A stretch of DNA of 35,969 bases from Thecamonas trahens ATCC 50062 (GCF_000142905.1 NW_013657635.1:214338-250306); one strand, 5' to 3'. Shown: positions 20,126-30,540, counted from the stretch's first letter. Translations and numbers: made by a program. Notes: a model not told the origin generated them from the letters alone.

Positions 20126-22768
20126 CTATGTCTCTGCGGCGCCGCCAGAGCAAATGGCGTGAATGAGGGCTGGCATGTTGGAGTCGGCAAGAGCCTTGCG
20201 GCAGGCGGCGATGACACGCTTTGCGGGCTCGCCGCGGCGGAGCCTTGCGGCACGCTGGATCATGCGGTGGACGTCGCGGAGCTTTTCGAGAAGGGCGCTG
20301 TGGTTGTTCTTGCGCTTGGTAAACTCTGTAAGGAGGTCGCGGTTGAGAGCAGCAAGGGCCGAGTAGTGCTGCTTCATGGCGTGCATGTCGCCGAGAATGC
20401 GGGCGTCTTCGGCCTTGACGACGAGGGTCTTTGCCAGGTTAGCGGTCTCGGCCATGTCAGTGGAGAGCTTCTGGCGTGTCGAGTGGAAGGCCTTGACTTG
20501 AGTGAGCGTGGAAGAGAAGGCTGCCATGAGCGAGGGGAACTCGGCCTGCGAATCGACGTGGTCGAGGTGCAGAAAGTCGGCGAGGTCCTGGACGAGCTCG
20601 CCGAGGAACTCGATCGAGTGCGACTTGAGATGGAGCAGGCCGCGGTCCTCAAAGAACTGAATGCCGACGATGTGGCCGTCGCGAAGGGAAGAGAGGGCAA
20701 TGTCCATGCCAGAGGCCTCGACGTTGAGGCCATTGAAGAGGAAGCGCGAGCGGAGCCAGACGTAGAGCTGCGAGGCGCGCTCGGCGATGCGGACAACAAT
20801 CCCCTCATTGGGGATCTGGACGGCGGCCTTGTCGACCGGGAGGTAGGCAGCGAAGCGCGGGAAGCGGATGCGGTCAGAGAAGACCTGGAAGAAGGAGGCG
20901 CCGCGGTAGCCAACGAGCGAGGTGACGTCGACGTACTGCTCGGTGTCCTTCTGCGGGATGATGGCGACGCGGACGGAGGAGAGGGCCTCGTCAGGGTGGA
21001 CAAGCATGGATTGCTGCTCAAAGAGGTGGTCTGCGGTGAGGGTGACGGCGGCGAGCACGGTCTCGTTGGAGGTCTCGACGACGAGGTCGACCGAGTTTGT
21101 GGAGTAGTTGGGAACGAGGGTAATGTCGACACGTGTGTTGGTGGGGACGAGCTCCTCGTCGGGAGTGGCGTCGGCCGACTTGAAGCGGGCCGTGTTTGAG
21201 CTGGTGGTCTGGAGCTGGTGCGAGAGGCGGTGCTTCTCCTCGAGGAGTGCGTCGAGCTTCTCCTGCAGCGGATCCTTGCCGAGAATGGCGGTGGCGCGAG
21301 CGGCGGAGATCTTGTGAGAGGAGAGCTCGTGCGGGGCGAGCGGGGTCGGCGAAGGGCGCGGCGACATTGAAGCGTCGGCAGAGGCTGCCTTGGCACCGTC
21401 GTCGCCGTCGACGGTGTCGGCAAAGCCGAGGTGAGCGTTTGCGTCGGGGCGGGTGGGCGGCTCGTCCAGTGGGGCATCGCCGCGGAGCGCGGCAAGGGTG
21501 GCGGCGCCCTCGCCGTGGACGTCTTCTGCGCGGTAGCCGCGGATGGCGCCGTTGACGCAGACGACGACGAGCTGGTCTTTGCCCTCGCAGCGGTAGTCTG
21601 CCACGAGGAGGGCGGCGATGCCGTCGTCCATCTTTTCGACGTACATGAGCTTGCCCGTGTCCTGGCGGCGGACCTGGAGGGTGCCGTCGGCAAAGCCGGT
21701 GACGATCTCGGCCACGCCGTCCATGTCGAGGTCAAAGGCGACTTGGGCGGTGGGCGGATGCCGGTCGCCTGTGTCCACAGCCGCTTTGTGCGGTGGTAGG
21801 CGCCGATGGAGCCGTCACGGAGGGCAAAGGCGTAGACAAACTCGTGCATGGCGGTGAGGGCCACGATTTCGGCCGATTCTGTGATTTCCGAGATGACCTC
21901 GTCGTCCTTGTAGATGCGGATCTCGTAGTCCTCCGAGCCGACAAGCAGCTCGGGGATGCCGTCGCCCTCGACGTCGCACATCTCGAGCGCAGTCACGTTA
22001 TCGCCGGTGACGGTCCAGTACTGCTCCTTGCCCTCGACGTCAAAGCCCTGCAGCGAGCAGTTGCCGCCGACGTAGACCAGTGGCGAGCGCGGCGCGCCTG
22101 CGCCATCAGCAGCGGCGCCCGGCGGCAGGCCGATGACCAGCGAGAAGACACCGTCCTCGACCTCCTTGTACAGCACGTCTGCATTCTCCTGGACATCGTA
22201 CATCAGCAGCAGTGTCTCCGTGCCCATGACCAGCACGTCGCGGCCGTCGCTCACCAGCGGGCCCGTGGCAAGGGCGGTGAGCGTGAGGTTGACGGCGAGG
22301 AACGAGACCTCGGTCCCGCCGGCCGGCCCATGCGGAGCGTGAACGCCGACCTTGCCGCCGGATGTAGCAAAGACGAGCGATGGCGTGCGGCCGTCGACTG
22401 TGTCGCGAAATGGCGCAGAGTCGACCAGACCAAGTCGTTGCCAGAGACGGCCACGTCCGGTACGAGGACGAGGACGAGGACGATATCCGCAGCAGCAGCA
22501 AAGCCCAGCAAAGCACATAGAACCACAGAAAGTACGTGAGTATGCCGCCTGCCCTCCCTCCCCTGCGCCACCAACCCCCCACTGCCCCACTGCCGACCAC
22601 CCACTGCCGTCCCCCCCCCCCACCCCCCGGGCCCCCCCCCCCCCCCCCCGGCCCCCTCGCCCTCTCCCCTTCCCCTCCTCTGCCTGGCGACGTACACTTG
22701 CCAATGGCCACCAGACCCTCCCGCACAGTGTGCGGAAGTTTGAAGCGGAAGGCCGGAGTGAGGGACAT
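20126..22768 (-). CDS. BBS2: BBS2, BBSome subunit (two exons, one frameshift)
   Basis: Core BBSome subunit that helps carry membrane proteins in and out of cilia. Exon 1 (22768-22696) encodes MSLTPAFRFKLPHTVREGLV and AIGK, matching the BBS2 N-terminus. Exon 2 starts at 22397 and continues with FDGRTPSLVFATSGGKV. Hallmarks follow: GGNCSLQGFDVEGKEQYWTV, GDGIPELLVGSEDYEIRIYK, AFDLDMDGVAEIVTGF and the helical C-terminus (LSTDMAETANLAKTLVVKAE, NRDLLTEF, NNHSALLEKL, VIAACRKAL). At about 21772-21782 the frame must change between GAYHRTKRLW and DTGDRHPPTAQVAFDLD. One missing base, such as a collapsed GGG, explains it; no intron fits. The stop is 25 bp from the RING-PHD stop. Presence of BBS2 implies a ciliated organism. 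Confidence 0.93.
22398..22695 (-). other. BBS2 intron 1
   Basis: 298-nt intron on the minus strand with donor T|GTACGTCG and acceptor GACACAG|TC. Splicing joins AAG-T to TC-GAC and restores GKFDGRTP, matching the GRYDGTHP-type sequence of BBS2 proteins. The intron holds long G runs on the coding strand (C runs at 22611-22621 and 22632-22649 on the plus strand). Confidence 0.9.
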
Positions 22769-23110
22769 CCACCTGCACAGCTCCCCGGGGGTGTGTGGAG
22801 AGGGGTGGGGGGGTGGGGAGGTGCGGAGCGGGCGATCAACGCCTGTGTGGACCATTGCTGTGACCATTGATTGTGGTGATGGGTGACCATTGATTGTGGT
22901 GATGGGTGACCATTGATTGTGGTGGTGGGTGACCATTGATTGTGGTGGTGGGTGACCATTGATTGTGGTGGTGGGTGACCATTGATTGTGGTGGTGGGTG
23001 ACCATTGATTGTGGTGGTGGGTGACCATGGGCCAACCCAGCCAGCCAGAGTCAGGCTCTTTCCCCTCCCCTCCCCTCCCCCCACTCCTCCACCCCTCTCC
23101 CCCTCCCACC
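22769..23110. promoter_or_regulatory. divergent promoter region BBS2 / TMEM135-like
   Basis: Head-to-head spacer. On the BBS2 side it has a short G-rich stretch; the 23-bp minisatellite fills the middle. A (CCCCT)n pyrimidine stretch (about 23059-23110) sits directly before the TMEM135-like ATG. No named factor site is recognised. Confidence 0.45.
22861..23029. repeat. 23-bp minisatellite, seven full copies plus a partial
   Basis: Seven direct, contiguous copies of a 23-bp unit (starting TGACCATTGATTGTGG, ending TGGG) occupy 22861-23021, followed by an 8-base partial copy. The first two copies have GATGGG where the other five have GGTGGG. It lies between the divergent starts of BBS2 and the TMEM135-like gene, 93-342 bp from either ATG, so it may be part of a shared promoter. 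Confidence 0.95.
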
Positions 23111-24628
23111 ATGTCCCTCCCCCCCTGCTTCCGCCCGGGCGTAGACCCACCCACCGACGCCGTCGTCACCGCACTCGCCCCTGCCTCCGCCACTGCCTCC
23201 ACCCCGGCCCTCTCCTCGGCCCTGTCGGCCCTCGCCTGGCGGACGGCTCGGGCAGCTGCCATCGGCTACGGCCTGCCCTCGCTCCTCGCTGCTCTGCCCA
23301 AGATCGTCCGTCTGCTGGCAAAGCCCTCGATCGCCCGGCTAAAGGCCACACTCCTCGCCATTGTCACCAACACCGGCCCCATCCGATGGGCCGCCTTTCT
23401 CGCCGCATACGTCTCGCTCATTCGCGCACTCATCATCGCCGCCCGCGCCGCCGTCCTCCTCGCCCCGGCATCGTCCTCCTCCTCCTCCTCCTCGTCGTCA
23501 TCGCTGGCGCCGACGTGGTTCTCGCGCAAGGCGCTTGAAGCCCGCATCCTTCCTTACTCGGGCGCCATCATCGGGAGCATCGCTGGCGGTATCGCCATGG
23601 CTGCCCTCCCGCCGGCGTCGCGGACGACGTTCGCCATCTTTGCGGCTGTGCGCGCCATTGAGGTCGCCGGGCGGTGGGGCGTGCAGCGTGGCGTGCTCCC
23701 GGCTTGGCGGCACGTAGACGCAGCCCTGTTTATTGTACCGTCGACGCACCTGCTGTTTGCCTGGATGTTTGCCGCCGACTCGGTCGATCCTTCGTACATG
23801 CGGTTCCTCAACCACCATGGGCAAAAGTCGCCGCCGGTCTACGACGCCGTCCGCCACATCTTTGCCTCGCCTCGCGGCTTTCTCGACGTCGACGTTGATC
23901 CCATCAACGCCGAGCGCGAGGCTGCGGGCTATCCGGCCGTCGGCTCGCTCTTCCACCCGCACGTCTTCCACCACATCCATCACCCAGACGAGCCGGACTC
24001 GTGCTCCCGCGCCCTAATGCGGTTCTTCATCCGCGCGCTTCCGCGCTCGGCGGCTGTCTATCTTCCGGTCTTCACCCTCCCGCTCCTCCTCCTCCGCCCG
24101 ACCGCCCTCCTCACCTCGCCGCTTGTCACTCTCCTCAAGCTCGCCCGCAACGTGGGGCAGGCCACAGTCTTTCTCTCGACCTACACCACGCTCGCATGGG
24201 CGACGGTCTGCACCTTTACCCGATACACCTCGCTCCGCTCGCCGCTGCTGGCGGCGGCAGCCGGATTCGTCGGCGGCTTTGCCATCTTTCTGGAGCGCAA
24301 GTCGCGCCGCCTCGAGCTCGGCCTCTACATGCTGCAGTACGCGCTCGGCTCGTGGTACCGCATCGGCGCCGCTGCCCGCCTCCTTCCGCGCCTCCGCCGC
24401 GGCAACATCCTCGTCTTTGCCGCAGCCTCGGCCGTCCTCGTCCAGGCCCTCCTCTCGCGGCCTGCACTCCTCCGGCCGTCGTACTACTCGGCGCTGCGGT
24501 TCTTTGTCGGCAAGACACGCTCGGCCGCCGAGGACACGCTCGACGCTGCGCTGCGTGCGGGCACAAACTCGGCCTCGCCCGAACCGGCTCGCACCGAGGA
24601 CTCGCACCGCTCGCTATCCGCGGTCTGA
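23111..24628 (+). CDS. TMEM135: TMEM135-like multi-span membrane protein
   Basis: A 505-residue membrane protein with two Tim17-like/TMEM135-type blocks. Key matches are FLERKSRRLELGLYMLQYAL with GSWYRIGAAARL and ILVFAAASAVLVQALL, and the ending PSYYSALRFFVGK, very like TMEM135 (SALRFIVGK). An earlier block around YSGAIIGSIAGGIAMAALPP to LPAWRHVDAALFIVPSTHLLF corresponds to the family's other repeat. A His-rich linker (HPHVFHHIHHPDEPDSC) sits where the family has its Cys/His-rich linker. A poly-Ser run (about 23473-23505) interrupts the N-terminal part. In animals TMEM135 acts on peroxisomes and mitochondria. The start at 23111 has a CCACC context and lies just after the pyrimidine tract. Intact single exon; its stop is 15 bp from the importin stop. 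Confidence 0.78.
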   Translation: MSLPPCFRPGVDPPTDAVVTALAPASATASTPALSSALSALAWRTARAAAIGYGLPSLLAALPKIVRLLAKPSIARLKATLLAIVTNTGPIRWAAFLAAYVSLIRALIIAARAAVLLAPASSSSSSSSSSSLAPTWFSRKALEARILPYSGAIIGSIAGGIAMAALPPASRTTFAIFAAVRAIEVAGRWGVQRGVLPAWRHVDAALFIVPSTHLLFAWMFAADSVDPSYMRFLNHHGQKSPPVYDAVRHIFASPRGFLDVDVDPINAEREAAGYPAVGSLFHPHVFHHIHHPDEPDSCSRALMRFFIRALPRSAAVYLPVFTLPLLLLRPTALLTSPLVTLLKLARNVGQATVFLSTYTTLAWATVCTFTRYTSLRSPLLAAAAGFVGGFAIFLERKSRRLELGLYMLQYALGSWYRIGAAARLLPRLRRGNILVFAAASAVLVQALLSRPALLRPSYYSALRFFVGKTRSAAEDTLDAALRAGTNSASPEPARTEDSHRSLSAV

Positions 24629-24643
24629 GCCTCAGTCTCAGCC

Positions 24644-27600
24644 TCAGCCTGCCGCCTCCCAGTACCGCACAAACTGGTCGCGGACAAACGGCGAGGTCTG
24701 GCTCAGCAGCGATTCAAAGCCGTCGCTGCCGACCTGGTTCTGGAGCACGCCGAGCTGCTCCGCCACATACTCGCGGAGCGGCGTGGCAACGACAGCATCG
24801 GCCGCCCACAGTGCCGCCCGGCGCTGCGCCTCGGGCTCGGCCTCGCGCCCGCCCGCTGTCGGGTGCTGGGTCGAGAGGCTGAGGATCGAGTCGCGGAGCG
24901 CGGCGGCACGACCGTTGCTCTCCTCGTCGGCGGCGGCGTCGAGGAGCGACTCGGAGGCTGCAAACATGGCGTCAAAGCCGCGGCCGCGGCCGTTGCGCGG
25001 CGCGCAGGCGCCGCCAGCGGCGGCGGCCCCAGCTCCGGCGGACGCCTGCAGTTGCGCCAGAATCGGCGACGGCGTGCCGGGCTCAGACTCGTAGAGTACT
25101 GTGACAATTACAGCCACAAGAGCACCAAAGCGCGGCGCGACAAGTGATGGGACGGCCATCAGCGAGGCCAGTGCCATGCACGTCGCCTTGCGCTCCGACG
25201 GCTCGGTCACCTCCTCCCACCGCGCCAGCCACACGTCCAGAAACGCGCCCATGGCGGCCTCGCCGCCCGAGTCGGCAAAGAGGCCCGAGAAAAACGACGG
25301 CGCAACAAGGCAGACCCGGGCGATGAGGACGAGGTACTTGGCGCAGAGCACCGAGGGAACTTTGCCGTTGAGCAAGTCGCCCACAGCCTTGGTCACCACC
25401 TCGCCAAAGAGCGCCGGCCCGCCCGACGGCCAGACCTGGAGCAGCGTGATGACGCTCGGGAGGACGGTGGCCATGCCGTCGTCGCCGCGTCCGTAGCCCA
25501 TCAGCCGCATCAGCGCGTCTGCCACCTCGGACCCGCGAGCCTCCAGGAAGGCCGGCCCGCCGAGGACCGCGTACGACTCGAGGATCTTGCAGCACGAGAC
25601 GAGCTCGCCGAGGCCCGAGTGCGAGAGCGCCAGTGCGCGTGGGAGGAGCCCCAGCAGCGCAGCCGACATGGGCTCGCGCGCAACCTTGAGTGTCTCCTCC
25701 CACAACGTTAGGCCTTCGTCCATGAGATACACCCCGTGCGGCGCCGGCTCGGTGCAGTACTCGATGAGCGGGAGGACAAAGTCGTCGATAAACGCAGCCT
25801 CGACGCCGAGCGCCGCCACCACCTTGATGGTCGTGTTGACGATGGCCGGCTTGAGATTGACGTACTCGTCACACACGTTCCACAGCTCCGGCAGCGTCGA
25901 CGCCAGCGACGACGCCAGGCCGCGGACCTTGCCACCCATCCGGTCGAGAATGAGCGAGATGGTGCGAATGCAGAGGAGCTTGTTCTCGGCCTCGCCCGAT
26001 TCGGCCACCACCTTGAGGAGGCCCTCGAGCGCGAGCGCGGCGTAGCCGGCAAAGCCCTCGGCCTCAAAGTCCCAGTCGTTGATGAGGTGCCAGAGCGCGG
26101 CGCTCGCCGCCAGCTTGCACACCATGTCCTCCGAGCCGGTCAGGACGTCAACAACGAGCTCGTAGGCCGCGCTCCGCGCTCTCGGCTCCTTGAACGACGG
26201 CAGCCAGTGCTCGATGAGCCCAAGGATACGGGCGGTGATGATGGGCGCGTACGACGAGCTCGTCCGCGCCTCGCCCACCAGCCCGTCGGTGAACCACGAG
26301 GCAAACGGGACGGCGTCGGCGAGCTCCCATGACGAGATGCCGGCGCAGCGGTAGGCCACATCCTTCATCAGCACCTCGTCAAGGCTGTCGAGACTCGCAT
26401 TCGCGGCCTGCGAGAGCATTGAGAGCAGTGCTGGCGAGACAAGGTCGAAGCAAGTCTTAACCCAGGCCACCACCAGCGCATCGGCCGCCGGGCGGACGTC
26501 GACCTCGGCGTTGAGCGCGTCGCCGCGGAGAACGTAGCCTTCAGGATCGTCGCCCCACAGCGCGAGGTCGTTGGCACAGAGCGGGAGAAGCCGCGACGAG
26601 ACCAGCTCGAGCAGCTCGAGCAGACGTGGCGACGTGTCGTCCTCGCTCCTCGCGCCGGACGAGCAGAGAAAAGCCTCGATGGTCTCGCCGGCGGCACGCA
26701 GCGCTACGCCGGCCTGCGGCTGGCTCCGGACCAGACTCCGGAGCATGGCTGAGCTGAAGACCGACGGTGAGGCCCGCCACAGAGCTGTTGATGCCGAGAT
26801 GGTGCTCCCGTCGCCGGCAGCCTCGCCCGGCGGCGGCAGCAGCGCCACGTAGTCGAGCACGCCCGTCTCAAACTGCAGCATGAGAATGAGGTACGACTGC
26901 ATAAAGTGCGAGAGGCTCGAGACGTCGTCCTCGAAAAAGGTGAGCGAGGCCAGAGCGTCTTGCAGCGAGTCATGGTAGTAGTGAAGGAATGGCTGGAGGA
27001 TACCGGCAAACGAGAGAGGGTGGGCAACGAGGACCTCGCTTGGGACGGCAAGAATCTCCAGTACCGTGGCCTGGGCCGACCGGCCGAGCTCAGCAGCCTC
27101 AGAGGCGTTGCCGGCAGGGCCGAGGAGCGATGGCAGTGTCTCGAGGAGGGTGCCGAGCCAGGTCACCGTCGGTGAGGAGTCGGAGAACGAGGTCACGCCG
27201 TGGACCACCAGCTTGGTCAGCACGCGGTTAGCATACAGCAGGACCACGAGCGCGTCCTCGACGCCCGCCACGGCGTCGGCACTTGCCCCGCCGCGAGCAA
27301 TCTGCTCCAGACCGACAGCCACCTCCTCGGCACCCGATCGCCACACCGACGTCAGCATGGGGAGCAGCTCGCTCGCCAGCTGGCCAAGCAGCTGGCGGGT
27401 GGCCGAGGCCTCCGACTCACCCTCGGGAACAGGCGCCCACCGGCGAGTGGCGCCGCCTGCTTTGCGCGACGAGACCAGCTCTTCGGCCACAAAGAAAAGG
27501 CAAGCAGGGCGTTGACGAGGCCAAGACGATGCTGCGGGTTGGCCAGGCCTTCGACCAGTGTGGGCAGCAACTCATTCCAAGCGCCGCGAGCCAGATCGAC

Positions 27601-28041
27601 GCGAGCCATACGACCGACGGCGCCAGCCACAAAGTTAGCGATCTTTGGAGCGCCAGCAAACGCGGTAGGTGACGCCAGAGCAGCAAGGAGGAGCTCCCTC
27701 ACATGGACCTGTTCCTCATCTGAAGCACTTCTCCAAGCAGCATCCACAGCTTGTCGTAGGAGGACAGCCGTCATGGTGCGAACGTTTTCAGGCAGACGGC
27801 GACCAGCGGCATAAGCAGCATACGCTTGACTATGGCTCTCATCATATCCATGACCAGCACCATCGTCATCATCATCACCATCATCCATGCCAGCCGTCAC
27901 CAGGGTAGCAAGCGCTGCACAGAAGCCCGCCGTGGTCTGCAGACGGCTGAGTGCCTCCGACGCAGGCTCACGCTCGCTTGGCTCATGGCTAAGGGATGCC
28001 ACCAGGAGTGGGAGCACTGTGTCGGGGGTGGGGGTGGTCAT
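24644..28041 (-). CDS. IPO11: importin-11-like karyopherin (one frameshift)
   Basis: HEAT-repeat nuclear transport receptor of the importin-11 type. The N-terminal part (28041 to about 27497) has NVRTMTAVLLRQAVDAAWR, then IANFVAGAVGRMARVD, GAWNELLPTLVEGL and QHRLGLVNALLAF. The frame then changes at a four-T run (plus strand AAAA at 27495-27498) into FFVAEELVSSRKAGGATRRW and the remaining roughly 940 residues. The end (TPLREYVAEQLGVLQNQVGS, DGFESLL) matches the IPO11 C-terminus. A missing T restores about 1,132 aa; human IPO11 is 975 aa. The difference includes an Asp-rich loop (GMDDGDDDDDGAGHGYDE) near residue 51. The start at 28041 gives a proper importin N-terminus. IPO11 carries ubiquitin E2 enzymes and other cargo into the nucleus in animals. 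Confidence 0.85.
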
Positions 28042-28058
28042 GGTGCTGTGTGTGTGGT

Positions 28059-28091
28059 GGGGGGGGGGGGGGGGTGGGGGTGGGGGGGGGG
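28059..28091 (+). repeat. poly-G tracts upstream of IPO11
   Basis: 16-G run at 28059-28074, then T-separated G runs to about 28091. It begins 18 bases upstream of the IPO11 start codon, so the coding strand carries C runs there. Confidence 0.85.
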
Positions 28092-28170
28092 CGGGAAGGG
28101 GGTGAGGTGGTGGTGGATGCGAGTTGACCAGCTGTGTTTTGGCTGTGGCGACGGAAGGGGGGGAGGGGGG

Positions 28171-28190
28171 GGATCGGATCGGATCGGATC
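28171..28190. repeat. (GGATC)4 pentanucleotide repeat
   Basis: Four perfect GGATC units in the IPO11/LRRC72-like intergenic region. Confidence 0.95.
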
Positions 28191-29049
28191 CGGAGGGGAG
28201 GGGATGAGGGGGATGTGGTTTGGTGGTGGTGGTGGTGGTGGTGGTTGGTCTCTGGGCTGGGGTAGGCGGGGTGGGGGGATGTGGGAGATCGGCATCGAGG
28301 TCAGGGATGGGGAAAGGGTAGGGGATTGGGTGAGGAGGAGGGGAGGGGGGAGGGAAGGGGGAAGAGGAGAGTTGGTAGGCGTTTGGGGTAGGTTGGGGGT
28401 ATGGATGCGATGGTTACGGCCTTTGTGTGCTTGTCTGGCTGCTAGATCGTGGCGATGTGGAGCCTCCGATCATCTGAGAAGATTGGATTCGGTCCATCGA
28501 CGATGGACGTCGATTCTTCACATTCAATCGCAGGTCCAAGGCACCGTATGTTGGTCTAGCCGCATGCTGCGGTCCGAACATCCGCAAACTAGAGGGGGGC
28601 AAGGCTGTATGCGATGAGATACGCTGCGCCATCGCTCTCGTTGAGACTGTGAGTCATGTCGAAAACAGAGCAAACATAGATCTAACTGATCATGTCTTCT
28701 TTGTCCTTATCACCCGCCGCGGCAATCTCACCAAAACACTCCCTCCCCCCCCCCTCCCCTCCCCGCCCTCCCCTCCCCCCATACCCGAACACACATCTCC
28801 ATCGTACCTCCATCAAGTCGATTAGCCATGGCGATCGGATTGCCTTCGGATTGCCATCGGTCCGCCGTATTCACCGATTAGCCGATTGTGCCATCAGTCG
28901 TTGGCCGTCGGGTCAGTCGTCGGCTGTCGACCGCCAGCAACGGACTCGCCGGCGTCCTCCCACCCCCCCCCGCCACCCCCCGCATCTCTCCGCACACGCC
29001 CACCACCTCACGCACCCCACCCCATCCCACCCCATCCCCATCCCATCCC

Positions 29050-30540
29050 ATGGCTCTGCTCGAGCGGGTAGTCTCCCATCCCGAGCGCGAACTTGGTGGA
29101 CGGACACCCGAGCAGGTAGGCCCACCTCCCCTCCCCTCCCCTCCCCTCCCCTCCCCTCCCCTCCCCTCCCCTTCCACCCGCATCATCTCACTCACTCACC
29201 CCCTCTCCGCACACCCTTCTCCCCACGGCGGACAGGTCCGTGAGCTGTACCTGGGACACAAGGGCATTCAAAAACTGTCCGGATTTGAACGGTTTCGCTT
29301 TCTCAATGATCTGTATCTGGAGGGAAATGCACTGGTCCGACTTACGCGCATCTCTCACTTGACGAGACTGACCACACTCTCGGTCCACAACAACATGCTG
29401 ACGGTCATTGATGGGGTGTTGTCGTCGATGCCGTGTTTGGAGGTTCTGCTGCTGCATCGGAACCAGTTGCGCGGCCTTCACCGCGTGGCAAAGGAACTCG
29501 CGCCGCTCAAGTATCTGACCACGCTCACGCTGTTCGGCAACCCCGTGGAGGAGGAGCTGGGCTATCGCAGGGTGGTGGTGACCTCATGCAAGGCGCTCAC
29601 CATCTTTGATCGCAAGCGGGTGACCCAGAGAGAGCGGAGGCGGTGTGACAAGCTCGGCCCGCTGGACGCGCCACGAACAGCCATGCTGCTCTCGCCGTCG
29701 CGGATGTTGGCGACAGGACGCGGGCGGTCGCTGCCGCCGCTGCTGGGTGAAACGTCTCCGGCGATGCGGGCATCAGAGGACTCGCTGACGCCGCTGTATC
29801 TGCGCTCTGGAAGGGCACACCGGCTGGCCCGCCGGCGCCGCACTGTGCGGCGCGGTAGGAGCGGCGGAAGTGGGAGCGACGGCGGGAGCGGGAGTGGCGA
29901 CGGCGGGCGGGTGGCGTTCTGGACCACAGCCAAGCCGCGGCACCCCGAGCCGCCACCCCACTGCCGCCCGCAGCTTGTTGTCCGCGACCTCTTCCGCCGG
30001 GTTGAGGCCATTCAGCAGCGCGAGGAGCGCGAGGAGCTCGAGGAGCTGACCAAGATGTTCGAAGAGCAAACAAGGGCGGAGATTCAGGCGCATCGGCGGT
30101 CGCGGACGGTTCCACTGCCCAAGTCTCTTGACTTTCTCGGCGCACGGCGAGCGGAAGCCGGCGGCGGTGGCGGTGGCGGTGGCGGTGGCAGTGGCAGAGG
30201 CGACGAGGCCGAGCCGGCTCAGCCGGCCGAGACCGGTCCGGCTCGCGGCTGCGGCCTGCCGCCGACCCCGTTTGTGTACAAGATGTACGAGTGGGAGGTG
30301 GAGCTCGACGACGAGCCCGGCGAGTCGCGCCCTGGATCTCCAGCTTCGTCCAATGGGTCTTCGATCGCCGCACCGCGTCCACTCGCCGCCGTCAAGCGGA
30401 CAGCCATCTCATCGTCGTTTGCCCACCTCCACGTCCGCGAGGCCATCCATGCCGATCCGCAGCGGTACGTACGGTACCGACAGCGCAAGGCGCGCAAACA
30501 GGCCAAGCCACAGCTCAAGCAGTCGATATTGACTGTGTAG
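29050..30540 (+). CDS. LRRC72: LRRC72-like leucine-rich repeat protein (two exons)
   Basis: Exon 1 (29050-29115) encodes MALLERVVSHPERELGGRTP and EQ; exon 2 (29236-30540) continues VRELYLGHKGIQKLSGFERF. Total 456 residues. The LRRs (LNDLYLEGNALVRL, LTTLSVHNNMLTVI, LEVLLLHRNQLRGL, LTTLTLFGNPVEEELGYR) lead into the cap CKALTIFDRKRVTQRERRRC. This resembles the LRRC72 ending (LLLHHNELTNI, then DRNQVTEKERR) and ciliary SDS22-type LRR proteins. The C-terminal half is disordered and basic, with a coiled coil at about 30000-30105 (EERELLEEL-type heptads) and a Gly run at 30163-30194. It sits upstream of WD protein B on the same strand. A ciliary role is inferred only from family resemblance. Confidence 0.7.
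   Translation: MALLERVVSHPERELGGRTPEQVGPPPLPSPPLPSPPLPSPSTRIISLTHPLSAHPSPHGGQVRELYLGHKGIQKLSGFERFRFLNDLYLEGNALVRLTRISHLTRLTTLSVHNNMLTVIDGVLSSMPCLEVLLLHRNQLRGLHRVAKELAPLKYLTTLTLFGNPVEEELGYRRVVVTSCKALTIFDRKRVTQRERRRCDKLGPLDAPRTAMLLSPSRMLATGRGRSLPPLLGETSPAMRASEDSLTPLYLRSGRAHRLARRRRTVRRGRSGGSGSDGGSGSGDGGRVAFWTTAKPRHPEPPPHCRPQLVVRDLFRRVEAIQQREEREELEELTKMFEEQTRAEIQAHRRSRTVPLPKSLDFLGARRAEAGGGGGGGGGGSGRGDEAEPAQPAETGPARGCGLPPTPFVYKMYEWEVELDDEPGESRPGSPASSNGSSIAAPRPLAAVKRTAISSSFAHLHVREAIHADPQRYVRYRQRKARKQAKPQLKQSILTV
29116..29235 (+). other. intron 1 of the LRRC72-like gene
   Basis: 120-nt intron, CAG|GTAGGC donor and GGCGGACAG|GTC acceptor, filled with (CTCCC)n repeats at about 29126-29171. Its length is a multiple of three with no in-frame stop, so retention would insert 40 Pro/Ser-rich residues. 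Splicing joins TPEQ directly to VRELYLG, which fits an LRR N-terminus. Confidence 0.8.

Larger units (their letters stand above)
28042..29049. other. 1-kb divergent intergenic region, strand-asymmetric G/C tracts
   Basis: Between the IPO11 and LRRC72-like starts. It is strongly G-rich on the plus strand at 28050-28390, including a 16-G run at 28059-28074, (GGATC)4 at 28171-28190, and a (GGT)n block at 28220-28243. It is mixed at about 28400-28690 and C-rich at 28740-28790 and 28965-29045. Near 28830-28870 a short GGATTGCC motif recurs. I see no tRNA or convincing small gene; ORFs here are low complexity. A divergent promoter is likely. Confidence 0.6.

Noticed and set aside
21770-21781. 10-nt GT...AG 'intron' in BBS2
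   Set aside because: Far too short to splice, and its removal gives the wrong frame; a single-base indel is simpler.
22861-23029. CRISPR-like direct repeats
   Set aside because: Copies are contiguous with no spacers, and the context is eukaryotic.
20374-23262. 962-codon minus-strand ORF across BBS2, the minisatellite and C-tracts
   Set aside because: Only the part 22397 to about 21775 matches BBS2. The rest is repeat, intron and wrong-frame sequence left open by high GC and the 23-bp repeat.
8453-27500. Programmed ribosomal frameshifting as the cause of the six frame changes
   Set aside because: The sites share no slippery heptamer or common direction; several are homopolymer or short-run length changes in unrelated genes.
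28038-28690. Small ORFs in the IPO11/LRRC72 spacer
   Set aside because: They consist of low-complexity Gly/Pro translated from G/C tracts, with no conserved motif or good start.
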